From assembly GCA_963738575.1 (NCBI GenBank), contig CAVTWY010000004.1:1302001-1366000 (forward strand): a stretch of DNA of 64,000 nt. The letters run 5' to 3'. Source of the stretch: CAVTWY01 sp963738575 (GTDB lineage: Bacteria > Pseudomonadota > Gammaproteobacteria > Burkholderiales > Burkholderiaceae_C). Shown piece after piece: positions 17,351 through 25,920 of the stretch (positions within the stretch are counted from its first letter, which is position 1; each line of letters opens with the position of its first letter). The translations under genes were made by a program, and so were the position numbers. Under the pieces are notes generated by a model. The model made no database searches and was not told the origin of the DNA. It saw nothing but the letters and a program-made list of their open reading frames with translations.

Positions 17351-18352
17351 TTGGTCAGCGCACCTCAACGCAGCGTTTGGCTCGACACCGATCCAGGTTT
17401 TGACGACTGGTTGGCCATGCTGATGCTGGCCGCCGACCTGCAAGTGCACTGGGTGGGCACCAGCGTGGTTGCCGGCAATGCGCCGCTTGACATCACGATG
17501 GCCAATGCCTTGCGCATTGGCCACTACTATGGCTTGGCAGTGCCCATGCACCGGGGGTGCAGCAAGCCGCTGCGAGTAGAACTTGAGTCGGCGCTGGGTG
17601 TGTTGGGCGAGCAAGGCATGCGCACGCGTGGTGAGCCTTTGCCCGACGTGCAGGCGCAGCCTGCCAGCAGCGATGGTGTGACCGCGATGGTGCAGGCCCT
17701 TAAATCGAGCCCGCAACCGATGACGTTGATTGCGCTCGGGCCGCTCACCAACGTAGCCACCGCGTTAACGCAAGACCCGACCATCGTTGGCTGCATCGGT
17801 GAACTTCTCTTGATGGGAGGGTCCACCGAGCGTGGCAACCACACCCCGGCCGCCGAGTTCAACATCCACGCCGACCCCGAAGCGGCTGACATCGTGTTCA
17901 ACGCGGGTGTGCCGCTGCGGATGTTTGGGCTCAATGTTTGTGCGCAAGCCCTGGTCGACCAGTCTCACGTGCGTGAGGTGCAATCCTGGCCCGGTCAACG
18001 TGCGGCCTGGTTGGCGGGGTATTTGGATGCATACCAGCGCATTCGCAGCAGCGATGGCCAAGTACCCATGCCCTTGTTTGACCCCGTGGTGACAGCCTGG
18101 TTGGCCGCGCCCGAGCTGTTTGAGTGCAGGCCCGCAAGAGTGGATATTGAACTGCACGGCCGCTTCACGCGGGGCATGACGGTGTGCGACTTCAAAACCA
18201 AACCGGGGCGGGCCTTCAATGCGCAGGTGGCGATGCAGGCCGATGGGGCACGGGTGGTGCGTTTGGTGCTTGACCGGGTGCGCGCGAGTTTGACTTTCAA
18301 GCCCGATGGCCCGCTAGTGACGCGGCCCCAACCACCAAGATCTCGTCGATGA
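17351..18352 (+). CDS. Nucleoside hydrolase (IunH family)
   Basis: Calcium-dependent N-ribohydrolase of 333 residues that splits nucleosides to base plus ribose. The metal-binding signature DTDPGFDD is at residues 12-19, and AEFNIHADPEAA (ligand/metal region) near residues 170-181. TTG at 17351 is supported by gaaggag at 17336-17342. It lies directly after the Bug gene and overlaps the ribokinase start by four bases (ATGA), so the ribose released would be phosphorylated by the next gene product. Confidence 0.87.
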   Translation: MVSAPQRSVWLDTDPGFDDWLAMLMLAADLQVHWVGTSVVAGNAPLDITMANALRIGHYYGLAVPMHRGCSKPLRVELESALGVLGEQGMRTRGEPLPDVQAQPASSDGVTAMVQALKSSPQPMTLIALGPLTNVATALTQDPTIVGCIGELLLMGGSTERGNHTPAAEFNIHADPEAADIVFNAGVPLRMFGLNVCAQALVDQSHVREVQSWPGQRAAWLAGYLDAYQRIRSSDGQVPMPLFDPVVTAWLAAPELFECRPARVDIELHGRFTRGMTVCDFKTKPGRAFNAQVAMQADGARVVRLVLDRVRASLTFKPDGPLVTRPQPPRSRR

Positions 18353-19272
18353 CAGCCAAGGTCATGGTGGTGGGCAGCGTCAACATGGACATGGTGTGGC
18401 GCGTGGCGGCGATGCCCCTGCGAGGTGAAACCGTGATGTCTACAACGTTCAACATGGTGCCCGGGGGCAAAGGTGCCAACCAAGCCGTGGCGGCAGCTCG
18501 CATGGGCGCGCGTGTGGGCCTGGTGGGTTGTGTCGGTGATGACACCTTGGGTGCCACCCTGCGCGCAAGTTTGGCAGTTGAAGGCATCGATCTGCAGCAC
18601 CTGCGCACGGTCAAAGGCGTTGCATCCGGCGTCGCGGGCGTTCAAGTGGATGCAGAGGGCCAAAACAGCATCGTCGTGGGCCCCAACGCCAACACAGCAT
18701 TGACGGTGGCTGACGTGGACCACGCAGCAGCAGCCCTGCGCGGTGCCGACGTGATGCTGTGCCAACTTGAAGTGCCGTTGGCGGTCGTGACCCACGCCGC
18801 ATCCATCGCGGCCGCTGCAGGCGTCAAGGTAGTCTTGAATCCTTCGCCTTGTCAGCCGTTGCCGAGCGCCTTGTTGTCCTGTGTTGCAGCGCTGATCGTG
18901 AACGAGAGTGAAGCTTCTCGATTGAGCGACCGCGTGGTGGTCGATCTAGCTTCAGCCAAGCTCGCCGCTCGCCAATTGCGCAGCATGGGCTTGCCGTTGG
19001 TGGTGCTTACGATGGGTGAAAAGGGCGTGTGCGTGGCCCAGGGTGACGCAGTTGTCCATTTGCCTGCCATTCAGGTCGAGGTGGTGGACACCACCGCCGC
19101 AGGCGATACGTTTGCAGGTGCCTTTGCCGTCTTGTGGGCAGAGGGCTTGAGCGTGATCGATGCGGTTCAGGCGGCTCAACACGCAGCCGCGCTGGCGGTT
19201 ACCCGAATGGGCGCGCAGCCATCGATTCCCCATCGTCAACAGGTCGAAGCGTTTCAACGTGCATCGAATTAA
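18349..19272 (+). CDS. rbsK: Ribokinase
   Basis: Phosphorylates ribose to ribose 5-phosphate in the cytoplasm. The 307-residue PfkB-family protein has the N-terminal VVGSVNMDMVWRV and PGGKGANQAVAAAR (ribose-binding Gly-Gly) and the C-terminal DTTAAGDTFAGAF, with the catalytic base Asp253. ATG at 18349 overlaps the nucleoside hydrolase stop, implying coupled translation. Together with the two preceding enzymes it completes adenosine to hypoxanthine plus ribose 5-phosphate. Confidence 0.87.
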   Translation: MTAKVMVVGSVNMDMVWRVAAMPLRGETVMSTTFNMVPGGKGANQAVAAARMGARVGLVGCVGDDTLGATLRASLAVEGIDLQHLRTVKGVASGVAGVQVDAEGQNSIVVGPNANTALTVADVDHAAAALRGADVMLCQLEVPLAVVTHAASIAAAAGVKVVLNPSPCQPLPSALLSCVAALIVNESEASRLSDRVVVDLASAKLAARQLRSMGLPLVVLTMGEKGVCVAQGDAVVHLPAIQVEVVDTTAAGDTFAGAFAVLWAEGLSVIDAVQAAQHAAALAVTRMGAQPSIPHRQQVEAFQRASN

Positions 19273-19297
19273 CCGGGTGTCGTTCGCTTCCCAACTC

Positions 19298-19909
19298 ATG
19301 CGTTCTTGGCTTGCGTGGTCTCGACATTCAAATGGTGCCAGCGTGCGCCCGATGCTGCTTGCCGTGTTTGGCTTGGCGCTGTTGCTTTTGTTTTGCATGC
19401 CAGGCCACGCGCGCCGCAGTGGCCCCGCGCGCACCCAAGCGATCGACATGGTGGTGCTTCATTCAACGGGTGGCCCCACTTGCGATGCCCGCACGGGCGC
19501 TGCGATCTGGGTCAAGGCCGGCACCATGGACGACAACATGCGCGTCATCGAGGCCCATCCTCGCTTGGGCATTCACTACATGATCGATCGCGACGGCGCA
19601 CTGCGTGCCAGCGTGCCCGAAGACCAAGTGGCGCATCACGTGTTCAGCTTCAGCGGTCGATCCATTGCGGTTGAGCTGATCAACGACGGTGACGGGCGCG
19701 ACCCGTTTCCGGATGCGCAGTTGGCAGCGCTGGTGCAACTGTTGCGTGGCATCCAACAGCGCCGCGGCATCGGGCGCGAGGGTTTCAAGCGCCATTCGGA
19801 CTTGGATGGGGCGCCGCTGCCATGCAGCCCGGGGCAGCGGCGCAAGGTGGACCCAGGGGACGCCTACCCGCATCGTGCGATCCTGGACCGCGTCTTTCAG
19901 GTGCCTTGA
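19298..19909 (+). CDS. N-acetylmuramoyl-L-alanine amidase (Amidase_2/PGRP type)
   Basis: Cell-wall hydrolase of about 203 residues, expected to cleave the MurNAc-L-Ala bond of peptidoglycan or its fragments. A hydrophobic N-terminal segment ending CMPGHARR looks like a signal peptide. Zinc-site features are VVLHSTGG, IHYMIDRDG (the usual substrate-pocket Tyr) and FKRHSDLD. The C-terminal SPGQRRKVDPGDAYP is typical of the family. ATG at 19298 is chosen; the frame is open to 19160 inside rbsK and an ATG at 19352 is possible. No functional link to the preceding nucleoside genes is evident. Confidence 0.78.
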   Translation: MRSWLAWSRHSNGASVRPMLLAVFGLALLLLFCMPGHARRSGPARTQAIDMVVLHSTGGPTCDARTGAAIWVKAGTMDDNMRVIEAHPRLGIHYMIDRDGALRASVPEDQVAHHVFSFSGRSIAVELINDGDGRDPFPDAQLAALVQLLRGIQQRRGIGREGFKRHSDLDGAPLPCSPGQRRKVDPGDAYPHRAILDRVFQVP

Positions 19910-19960
19910 TCGGCTTATGCTTGACGTAAATGCCTGCCTTCCTCAACTCCTTTCGATGCC

Positions 19961-20467
19961 ATGACTGATACGACGACTCCGACAGCCTCATCGTTGGCTC
20001 ATGCGCACGCCGTGCCATCGGTGAGTAGCAGCTTGGTGTGGCATGCCGTGGTTGATGTTGGTGCGCGCGAAAGCTTGGGCGCATCGCCGCAGGGCGAGCG
20101 CTTCATCATCCCCATCCTGGGTGGCGAGTTCTGGGGCGGGGACGGGCACGCGCGGCTGCGTGGTGTGGTACGGCCCGGTGGCGCCGATCGACAACTTTGG
20201 CGCCCCGACGGTGTGCGAGAGCTGCACGCGCTCTACGAGATGCAGACCGACGATGGCGCCATACTCACCGTCAACAACCACGTGCTTATCGACGACCCCG
20301 CCAACGGCACCGGGCGCACGGGCAAGCGCTACGCCCGCTCCGTCGTCCACGTCACCGCACCCCAAGGGCCCCACGATTGGTTGAACCGGCGCGTGTTGGT
20401 GGGCACGCTGCAGCCGCTGATGCCCCAGCGCACGGCGGTATTGATTCGCGTGTTTGTGGTGGATTGA
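19961..20467 (+). CDS. DUF3237 domain-containing protein
   Basis: A 168-residue protein matching the DUF3237 family (small beta-barrel proteins of unknown function). Visible family features are GERFIIPILGGEFWG near residues 46-60, LHALYEMQTDDGA, and the C-terminal LNRRVLVGT. No signal peptide or membrane segment. It starts 51 bp after the amidase gene and is convergent with korB. Confidence 0.72.
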   Translation: MTDTTTPTASSLAHAHAVPSVSSSLVWHAVVDVGARESLGASPQGERFIIPILGGEFWGGDGHARLRGVVRPGGADRQLWRPDGVRELHALYEMQTDDGAILTVNNHVLIDDPANGTGRTGKRYARSVVHVTAPQGPHDWLNRRVLVGTLQPLMPQRTAVLIRVFVVD

Positions 20468-20491
20468 ATACGACCCAAGCGGGTTGGTGCG

Positions 20492-21547
20492 CTAACGCAG
20501 CGCGTCGTTGATCTTTTGCAACTGCGCAGCCCCGGGGCACAGCGCGGCCTCGCCCAGGGTATTGAGAGGTTGCCGCACGGTATTGAGGGCCACGTGCAGG
20601 TCTTGCGCCTCGGGGTCGATGTAAAGCAAACCGGTGGCCAGCTCGCCCTTGGCGGCCAGGGCCTGGATGTAGTCCATCGTGGCGCGGCGGTTGGTGGGGT
20701 CGTGGCCGGCATGCAGCTTGCGCAGGTGCATGGTGCTGCCGTCGGCTTGGGGCAGTGCCAGGACTTCGCCAACCCCAGGCTCTGCAATCACCTCTTTGGC
20801 CAAATCAATGAAGTCGATGCGGCTGACGGCCTCGTTGTGCTCGCGCATGTAGTCGTAGCTGCGGGTGCTGCCTGCGTGGTTGTTGAAGGCCACGCACGGG
20901 CTCACCACGTCGATGAAGGCCGAGCCCCCGTGGTGAATGGCGCCTTTGATCAGGGGCACCAACTGCGCCTTGTCGCCCGAAAAGCCACGGGCGACGTAGG
21001 TGGCACCCAGTTGCAACGCCATGGTGATCAAGTCAACGGGTGAATCGGGGTTGAGCACGCCTTTTTTGCTTTTGCTGCCCCGGTCGGCGGTGGCCGAAAA
21101 CTGGCCTTTGGTCAGGCCGTACACGCCGTTGTTTTCGACGATGTAGACCATGCGCACGCCGCGCCGCATGACGTGGGCAAACTGGCCCAGACCAATCGAC
21201 GCCGAATCGCCGTCGCCGCTGACCCCCAAGTACAGCAAATCGCGATTGGCCAGGTTGGCACCGGTCAAGGCACTGGGCATGCGCCCATGCACGGTGTTGA
21301 AACCGTGGCTGGCGCCCAAAAAATAATCGGGCGTTTTGCTGGAGCATCCGATGCCCGACATTTTGGCCACGCGGTGCGGCTCCACGTCCAGCTCCCATGC
21401 TGCCTGGATGATGGCGGCCGAGATGCTGTCGTGCCCGCAGCCTGCGCACAGGGTGCTGATCTTGCCTTCGTAGTCGCGCCGCGTGTAGCCCACCTTGTTC
21501 TTGGTGAGCGAGGGGTGGTGAAGCTTTGGCTTGGTGATGTAGGTCAT
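20492..21547 (-). CDS. korB: 2-oxoacid:ferredoxin/NADP oxidoreductase, beta (TPP) subunit
   Basis: Thiamine-diphosphate-binding subunit of a 2-oxoacid (probably 2-oxoglutarate) oxidoreductase, 351 residues. It shows CAGCGHDS near residues 34-41, SGIGCSSKT, and the TPP/Mg motif GDGDSASIGLGQ followed by ENNGVYGLTKGQ. ATG at 21547 gives the expected N-terminus; the longer frame to 21724 runs into korA. Third gene of a korC-korA-korB order. In Azoarcus/Thauera the equivalent three-subunit enzyme makes succinyl-CoA and passes electrons to NADP+ or ferredoxin. Confidence 0.87.
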   Translation of the reverse strand: MTYITKPKLHHPSLTKNKVGYTRRDYEGKISTLCAGCGHDSISAAIIQAAWELDVEPHRVAKMSGIGCSSKTPDYFLGASHGFNTVHGRMPSALTGANLANRDLLYLGVSGDGDSASIGLGQFAHVMRRGVRMVYIVENNGVYGLTKGQFSATADRGSKSKKGVLNPDSPVDLITMALQLGATYVARGFSGDKAQLVPLIKGAIHHGGSAFIDVVSPCVAFNNHAGSTRSYDYMREHNEAVSRIDFIDLAKEVIAEPGVGEVLALPQADGSTMHLRKLHAGHDPTNRRATMDYIQALAAKGELATGLLYIDPEAQDLHVALNTVRQPLNTLGEAALCPGAAQLQKINDALR

Positions 21548-21590
21548 GGTGTCGTGGGCTTGATCGTGACGCGAAAGGGCCTGGGCCGTG

Positions 21591-23444
21591 TCAGGAAAGG
21601 ATGCGTTCGCGACGCGGCGCCACCGCCAGTGCATGCACGTGGTTGGTGATGGCCTCGGTGATGAAGCGTGCGGTGATGGGGGTGCCGTCAAAGTGCAGCA
21701 CTTTGATGAGCCACGCGGGGTCAATGTCCAACTCGTTGATCAGCATGCCGCGCATTTGCGCGTCACGGTTTTGCTCCACCACAAAAACGTGGTCGTGCGT
21801 GGCAATGAAGTCACGCACGCTGGCAGGGAACGGAAAGGCCCGCAGCCGCAGCGCATCAATGTGAATGCCCGAAGCGGCCAAGGTGGTGATTGCCTCGTCC
21901 ATCGACGGGGCGGTGGAGCCAAAATACACCACGCCCAAGCGTGTTTTTTTGGCCGCCATGCGCACCTCAGGCTGTGGCACCAGCGTCGCCGCGGTGGCAA
22001 ACTTTTTGAGCAGGCGCTGCACGTTGTAGATGTAGTCGGCGCCGGTTTCGGAGTACTGCGCGTTGGCGTTGCGCGTGGAGCCCCGGGTGAAGTAACTGCC
22101 CAGGGTGGCGTGCGTGGCAGGCAGCGTGCGGTACGGGATGCCGTCGCCATCCACGTCCTTGTAGCGCGCAAATTCAACGCCAGCCTCGAGTTGCTCGGCC
22201 GTCAAAACTTTGCCGCGGTCAAAGCGCCGCTCGTCACTCCAAACAAAGGGCTTGGTCAGGCGCTGGTTCATGCCGATGTCCAAATCGGTCATCAAGAACA
22301 CCGGCGTCTGCAGCCGGTCGGCAAGGTCCAGCGCCGTGGCGGCAAACTCAAAGCACTCTCCCGGGTCTTGCGGCAACAACAGCACGTGCTTGGTGTCGCC
22401 GTGGGATGCGTAGGCGCAGCTGACGAGGTCGGCTTGCTGGGTTCGCGTGGGCATGCCGGTGCTGGGGCCACCGCGCTGCACGTCGATGATGGTCATGGGA
22501 ATTTCGGCAAAGTAAGCCAGGCCAATGAACTCCGTCATCAGTGACACACCTGGGCCCGACGTGGCCGTGAAAGCGCGTGCGCCGTTCCAACCCGCGCCGG
22601 CCACCATGCCGATGGACGCGATCTCGTCTTCGGCTTGCACGATGGCGTACTTGGCCTCACCAGTCTGGGCGTCGTGGCGGTACTTTTTACAGTAGCTGAT
22701 GAAGGCCTCGGCCACCGACGAGCTGGGGGTGATGGGGTACCAAGCGCACACCGTGGCGCCGCCGTACACGCAACCCAGTGCCGCAGCCGCATTGCCTTCC
22801 ACAAAGATTCGGTCACCCACGGCATCGGCGCGCCTCACCTTCAAGCCCACACCCAGTCCATGGGGTGGCTGCAAGTGTTCGCGCGCAAAACTGCCCCCCG
22901 CATGCAATGCGCGCACATTGCTTTCAAGCAGTCTTTCTTTGCCTTTGTACTGCTCAGAAAACAGCCGCTCGATCACCCGCGCATCCACATCCATCAACTC
23001 GGCAATTGCGCCCAGTACCATGATATTTTTAAACAAGGTGCGCTGGCGGGGGTCTTCGTAGGTGGCATTGCAAATGGCGGTGACGGGCATGCCGATGATG
23101 CTGATGTCGTCGCGAAACGCCGAGGGTGGAAGCGCCTTGGTGCTGTCGTAGAACAGGTAGCCACCAGGCGCCAACTCCTTGACGTCTTGGTCCCAGGTTT
23201 GAGGGTTCATCGCCACCATCATGTCGATGCCACCGCGCCGCCCTAACCAACCCGCTTCGCTCACCCGCACCTCGTACCAAGTGGGCAACCCTTGGATGTT
23301 GCTGGGGAAGATGTTGCGCGGGCTAACTGGCACGCCCATGCGCAGAACAGCTTTGGCGTACAGCTCGTTGGCTGATGCCGAACCCGACCCGTTGACGTTG
23401 GCAAACTTGATGACAAAGTCGTTGATGGCTTCAAGACGCTTCAT
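21591..23444 (-). CDS. korA: 2-oxoacid:ferredoxin/NADP oxidoreductase, fused gamma-alpha subunit
   Basis: 617 residues with two parts. The N-terminal gamma domain (about residues 1-190, FVIKFANVNGSGSASANELY and EVRVSEAGWLGRRGG) is followed by the alpha domain (from about 230) with the conserved YPITPSSSVAEAF and the TSGPGVSLMTEF stretch. ATG at 23444 is preceded by AGGAG on the coding strand and overlaps the stop of the upstream korC-like gene by four bases. A 43-bp gap separates it from korB. Substrate specificity (2-oxoglutarate, pyruvate or branched oxoacids) cannot be read with certainty. Confidence 0.87.
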   Translation of the reverse strand: MKRLEAINDFVIKFANVNGSGSASANELYAKAVLRMGVPVSPRNIFPSNIQGLPTWYEVRVSEAGWLGRRGGIDMMVAMNPQTWDQDVKELAPGGYLFYDSTKALPPSAFRDDISIIGMPVTAICNATYEDPRQRTLFKNIMVLGAIAELMDVDARVIERLFSEQYKGKERLLESNVRALHAGGSFAREHLQPPHGLGVGLKVRRADAVGDRIFVEGNAAAALGCVYGGATVCAWYPITPSSSVAEAFISYCKKYRHDAQTGEAKYAIVQAEDEIASIGMVAGAGWNGARAFTATSGPGVSLMTEFIGLAYFAEIPMTIIDVQRGGPSTGMPTRTQQADLVSCAYASHGDTKHVLLLPQDPGECFEFAATALDLADRLQTPVFLMTDLDIGMNQRLTKPFVWSDERRFDRGKVLTAEQLEAGVEFARYKDVDGDGIPYRTLPATHATLGSYFTRGSTRNANAQYSETGADYIYNVQRLLKKFATAATLVPQPEVRMAAKKTRLGVVYFGSTAPSMDEAITTLAASGIHIDALRLRAFPFPASVRDFIATHDHVFVVEQNRDAQMRGMLINELDIDPAWLIKVLHFDGTPITARFITEAITNHVHALAVAPRRERILS

Positions 23445-25288
23445 GCGTTGGCTCCTGCGGCAGCGCTTTGTGGCTGCCGATCGCGGCAGGTGGCTCCGGC
23501 GTTGGTGGTGGTGAGCAAAAACTTCTGCATGTCCCAAGCACCCGTGGGGCAACGCTCGGCGCACAGCCCGCAGTGAAGACAAACGTCTTCATCTTTGACC
23601 ATCACGCGCTGGGTCTTCAACGGCAAGCTGACGTACAGGTCTTGCGTGGTGTTGACGGCAGGGGCCTTGAGCCGCGTGCGCAAATCGGCTTCGTCGCCAT
23701 TGCCCGTGAAGCTGATGCAATCGGTGGGGCAAATGTCCATGCAGGCATCACACTCGATGCACAGGTTGTCGTTGAAGACGGTTTGCACGTCGCAATTCAA
23801 GCAGCGCTCTGCCTCTTTAAAGGCCGTGGGCAAGCTGAAGCCCAATTCAACTTCGACCTTGATGCTCTTGAGCGCTTTCTCGGCCGCAGCCCAAGGCACC
23901 TTGTGGCGCGCATCGTTGGTGGGCGCGTTGGCGTAGCTCCACTCGTGGATGCCCATCTTTTGCGACATCAAGTTGACGTGCGGGGCTGGGCGTTTGCGCA
24001 CGTCTTCGCCGTGCAAGAAGCGGTCGATCGAGACGGCTGCTTCGTGGCCATGGGCGACTGCCGTGATGATGTTTTTGGGGCCGAACGCAGCGTCCCCGCC
24101 AAAGAACACGCGGCTTACGGAGGTCTGCAGGGTGGTGGCGTCCAGCACCGGCAGACCCCATTTGTCAAACGCAATGCCGGTGTCAGCCTCGATCCACGGG
24201 AAGGCGTTTTCTTGCCCCACGGCCACCAGCACTTCGTCGCAATCAAACACCACATCGGGTTCGCCCGTGGGCACCAAGCTTCGTTGCCCTTTCGCGTCGT
24301 ACACCGACTTGACCTTTTCAAAACTCATGCCCACCAGCTTGCCGTCTTGATGCAAAAACGCCTTGGGGCTGTGGCATGCGATCAGAGGGATGCCTTCGTG
24401 CTCAGCGTCTTCTTTCTCCCATGGGGAAGCCTTCATGTCTTCGTAGGTGCTGCGCACCACCACCTTGACGTCGTCGGCGCCCAAGCGTCTGGCGGAGCGG
24501 CAGCAGTCCATCGCTGTGTTGCCTCCACCCAGCACGATCACGCGCTTGGCTGTTTTTTCGACGTGACCAAAGTACACCGACGCCAACCAATCCAACCCCA
24601 AATGGATGCCGGCCGCTGCTTCTTGTCGTCCGGGGATCTTTAAGTCGCGCCCTCGGGGCGCGCCGCACCCGACAAAAATGGCGTCCCAGTCTTCGGCCAT
24701 CAGCGCTTTCATCGACTCAACGCGCTGGCCGCCCCGCAGCTCAACGCCGAGGTTAAGAATCCAGCCTACCTCTTCGTCGATGACTTCTTCTGGCAAGCGA
24801 AACCGCGGCACCTGCGTGCGCATGAAGCCACCACCTTTGGGGTCACCTTCAAAGATGGTGACGGCGTAGCCTTGCGTTGCCAAGTCTCGTGCCACGGTGA
24901 GTGACGACGGTCCCGCGCCCACACAAGCCACCTTCTTGCCATTGCGAGCGGCCGCCGCCAGCGGGGTGGGCATCAGCGCGCGCACCTCCGGGCCTTTGAA
25001 ATCGGCAGCGACGCGCTTGAGGCGGCAAATGGCCACGGGTTCGGGCTTGGCCAGATTTTCTTCTTCAACCCGGCCGCGTCTGCAAGCGGGCTCGCAAGGA
25101 CGGTCGCAAGTTCTGCCCAGGATGCCCGGGAACACATTGCTGACCCAATTGACCATGTACGCGTCGTCGTAGCGCCCTTGGGCGATCAGTCGGATGTACT
25201 CGGGTACGGGGGTGTGGGCCGGACAGGCCCACTGGCAATCGACGACCTTGTGAAAGTACTTGGGGTCGGCCACGTTGGTGGGTTGCAC
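23441..25288 (-). CDS. korC: KorC-like FAD/iron-sulfur NAD(P)H oxidoreductase subunit
   Basis: 615 residues, related to the small subunit of glutamate synthase. An N-terminal cysteine set (CQWACPAHTP, RTCDRPCEPACRRG) binds Fe-S. An FAD Rossmann motif GAGPSSLTVARDLA and an NAD(P)H motif GGGNTAMDCCRSARRLGA follow. The C-terminus carries CLNC and two [4Fe-4S] ferredoxin clusters (CIECDACMDICP, CLHCGLCAERCP). GTG at 25288 is chosen because GAGGA lies nine bases upstream; the frame is open to TTG at 25357. It overlaps korA, so it probably links that enzyme's electrons to NADP(H). Confidence 0.83.
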   Translation of the reverse strand: MQPTNVADPKYFHKVVDCQWACPAHTPVPEYIRLIAQGRYDDAYMVNWVSNVFPGILGRTCDRPCEPACRRGRVEEENLAKPEPVAICRLKRVAADFKGPEVRALMPTPLAAAARNGKKVACVGAGPSSLTVARDLATQGYAVTIFEGDPKGGGFMRTQVPRFRLPEEVIDEEVGWILNLGVELRGGQRVESMKALMAEDWDAIFVGCGAPRGRDLKIPGRQEAAAGIHLGLDWLASVYFGHVEKTAKRVIVLGGGNTAMDCCRSARRLGADDVKVVVRSTYEDMKASPWEKEDAEHEGIPLIACHSPKAFLHQDGKLVGMSFEKVKSVYDAKGQRSLVPTGEPDVVFDCDEVLVAVGQENAFPWIEADTGIAFDKWGLPVLDATTLQTSVSRVFFGGDAAFGPKNIITAVAHGHEAAVSIDRFLHGEDVRKRPAPHVNLMSQKMGIHEWSYANAPTNDARHKVPWAAAEKALKSIKVEVELGFSLPTAFKEAERCLNCDVQTVFNDNLCIECDACMDICPTDCISFTGNGDEADLRTRLKAPAVNTTQDLYVSLPLKTQRVMVKDEDVCLHCGLCAERCPTGAWDMQKFLLTTTNAGATCRDRQPQSAAAGANA

Positions 25289-25428
25289 GGTTTGACGTCC
25301 TCGGGGAGGTATCGTGCGCAGCCTTGATTGGGCCACCGCCGCACCATCGCCAAGCAAAGTTTAGCGCGCCCACCGCACCGGGGGGCCTATGACAACCCCT
25401 CGTGCGGGGTGCCGTGGGACAATTGAGG

Positions 25429-25778
25429 TGTGAAGCAAGCCAGACCGCCGCTGGCGCAAGGTCCGAAAGGACGCGCTGGAGGAAGGTCCGGACTGCACAG
25501 GATGGCGTAGGAGCTAACGACTCTCCACCGCGAGGTGAGGATCAGAGCAACAGAGACGAGTCAAGGCGCGGGGGTGAGAACCTTCGCGCCGTGGGTGAAA
25601 CGGGCAATCTCTACGCGCAGCAACACCAAGTAGGCCGACGTTGACGCGATCCGCGGAGTCGGCGGGTAGGTGGCACCGAGCCGCAGCGCGAGTTGCGGCC
25701 CAGATGAATGGCGGTCACGGCGATTGCACCTTCGGGTGCGGCGCCGCACAGAATCCGGCCTATCGGCTTGCTTCACAC
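25429..25778 (+). ncRNA. rnpB: RNase P RNA (class A)
   Basis: Catalytic RNA that matures tRNA 5' ends. Conserved class A elements appear in order: the 5' strand gaagcaagcc (from 25431) pairs with ggcttgcttc near the 3' end (25765-25774); ggaggaaggtccggactgc follows, then gagcaacagaga, gggtgaaacgg, and the 3' core cagatgaatggcggtcac with agaatccggcctatcggc. The length, about 350 nt, is normal. Ends are placed from the terminal helix and may be off by a few bases. Upstream, gacaat at 25417-25422 could serve as a -10 element. Confidence 0.95.
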
Positions 25779-25920
25779 TTTTGAGGTTGGTGCTCGAGGG
25801 TGGCGCCTCTTGTGAACGGTTGGCTTTAAGTGTTAAACGCCTACACCAGCGCCCGGCTGGCAAACCTGCTAGGGTAGCGGCCCGGCGCATTTGCGCGTCC
25901 AGCTCGTCTGCCCTCTCACC

